16,756 nucleotides of DNA from an uncultured Lachnospiraceae bacterium (GTDB lineage: Bacteria > Bacillota > Clostridia > Lachnospirales > Lachnospiraceae). The number at the start of each line of letters is the position of its first letter. The first letter of the stretch is position 1. The notes under the pieces were generated by a model that had not been told where the DNA came from, ran no database searches, and saw only the letters and a program-made list of their open reading frames with translations. The position numbers and the translations under genes are program-made. Of this stretch, positions 16,672-16,756 are shown piece after piece. Location: contig CAJOPI010000063.1 of assembly GCA_905236275.1 (NCBI GenBank), forward strand, positions 1 to 16,756. The letters are read 5' to 3'.

Positions 16672-16756
16672 TGAGGTTTTGTTCCATTGCCTCCGGAAGC
16701 TCAGGGAACTGTGCCTATATCGGAAGTGAAGAAACGAATTTGATAGTAGATGCGGG
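16671..16756 (+). CDS. yycJ: YycJ/WalJ-type MBL-fold metallo-hydrolase, 5' end (runs off window)
   Basis: Only the first 28 codons are present. They begin MRFCSIASGSSGNCAYIG and reach LIVDAG, the N-terminal beta strands of the metallo-beta-lactamase family branch that includes YycJ/WalJ, in which SIASGSSGN and LxVDAG are characteristic. The HxHxDH metal motif would lie beyond the window. Members act as exonuclease-like or phosphodiesterase-like enzymes, and WalJ has been linked to DNA replication/cell-wall coordination in other Firmicutes. The ATG overlaps the stop of the FtsA-like gene by one base (TGATG), with GGAGG at 16658-16662, so the two are translationally coupled. Confidence 0.82.
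   Translation, partial: MRFCSIASGSSGNCAYIGSEETNLIVDA

Overview
The window looks like a chromosomal housekeeping segment of a low-to-moderate GC Gram-positive Clostridia, most likely a member of the Lachnospiraceae. The grounds are the addB-addA order, an FtsA-like/MBL-hydrolase pair downstream of coaE, a methionine aminopeptidase carrying an N-terminal SEC-C zinc motif, AGGAGG-type ribosome binding sites, and dense gene packing with ATGA/TGATG overlaps. The family-level placement is inference from gene style, not a phylogeny. All convincing genes lie on the + strand. I see no IS element, phage gene, CRISPR array, tRNA or rRNA.

Region 1 (1-4972) holds the end of addB, then addA (the helicase-nuclease that processes double-strand ends for recombination), a CPBP-family membrane protease and a small two-TM protein of unknown function. 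The genes overlap or nearly abut, so they probably form one transcript that starts upstream of the window. I see no terminator at its end.

Region 2 (about 4999-9762) is a clean transcription unit. A near-consensus sigma-A promoter (TTGACA, 17 bp, TATGAT) drives guaB (IMP dehydrogenase), followed by an ABC-2-like membrane protein without an ATPase partner, a VanZ-family membrane protein, map (SEC-C/methionine aminopeptidase) and asnA (ammonia-dependent asparagine synthetase). It ends in a strong symmetric intrinsic terminator.

Region 3 (9763-16756) opens with an AT-rich stretch of about 300 bp carrying a second promoter and a leader of about 125 nt. A 74-residue HPr-like protein follows that lacks the phosphocarrier histidine but keeps the regulatory serine. 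Next come a hairpin overlapped by a 22-codon ORF with its own Shine-Dalgarno sequence, a shikimate-kinase-like protein with altered substrate residues, a zinc-finger/one-TM protein resembling an anti-sigma factor, polA, coaE, a 754-residue FtsA-like ATPase with apparent beta-grasp repeats, and the start of a YycJ/WalJ-type metallo-hydrolase.

Most of the window is conventional (DNA repair and replication, GTP, CoA and asparagine synthesis, N-terminal methionine removal). The places most worth a second look are 9930-10400 (leader, HPr-like gene and hairpin/mini-ORF), the shikimate-kinase-like gene, and the C-terminal half of the FtsA-like protein.
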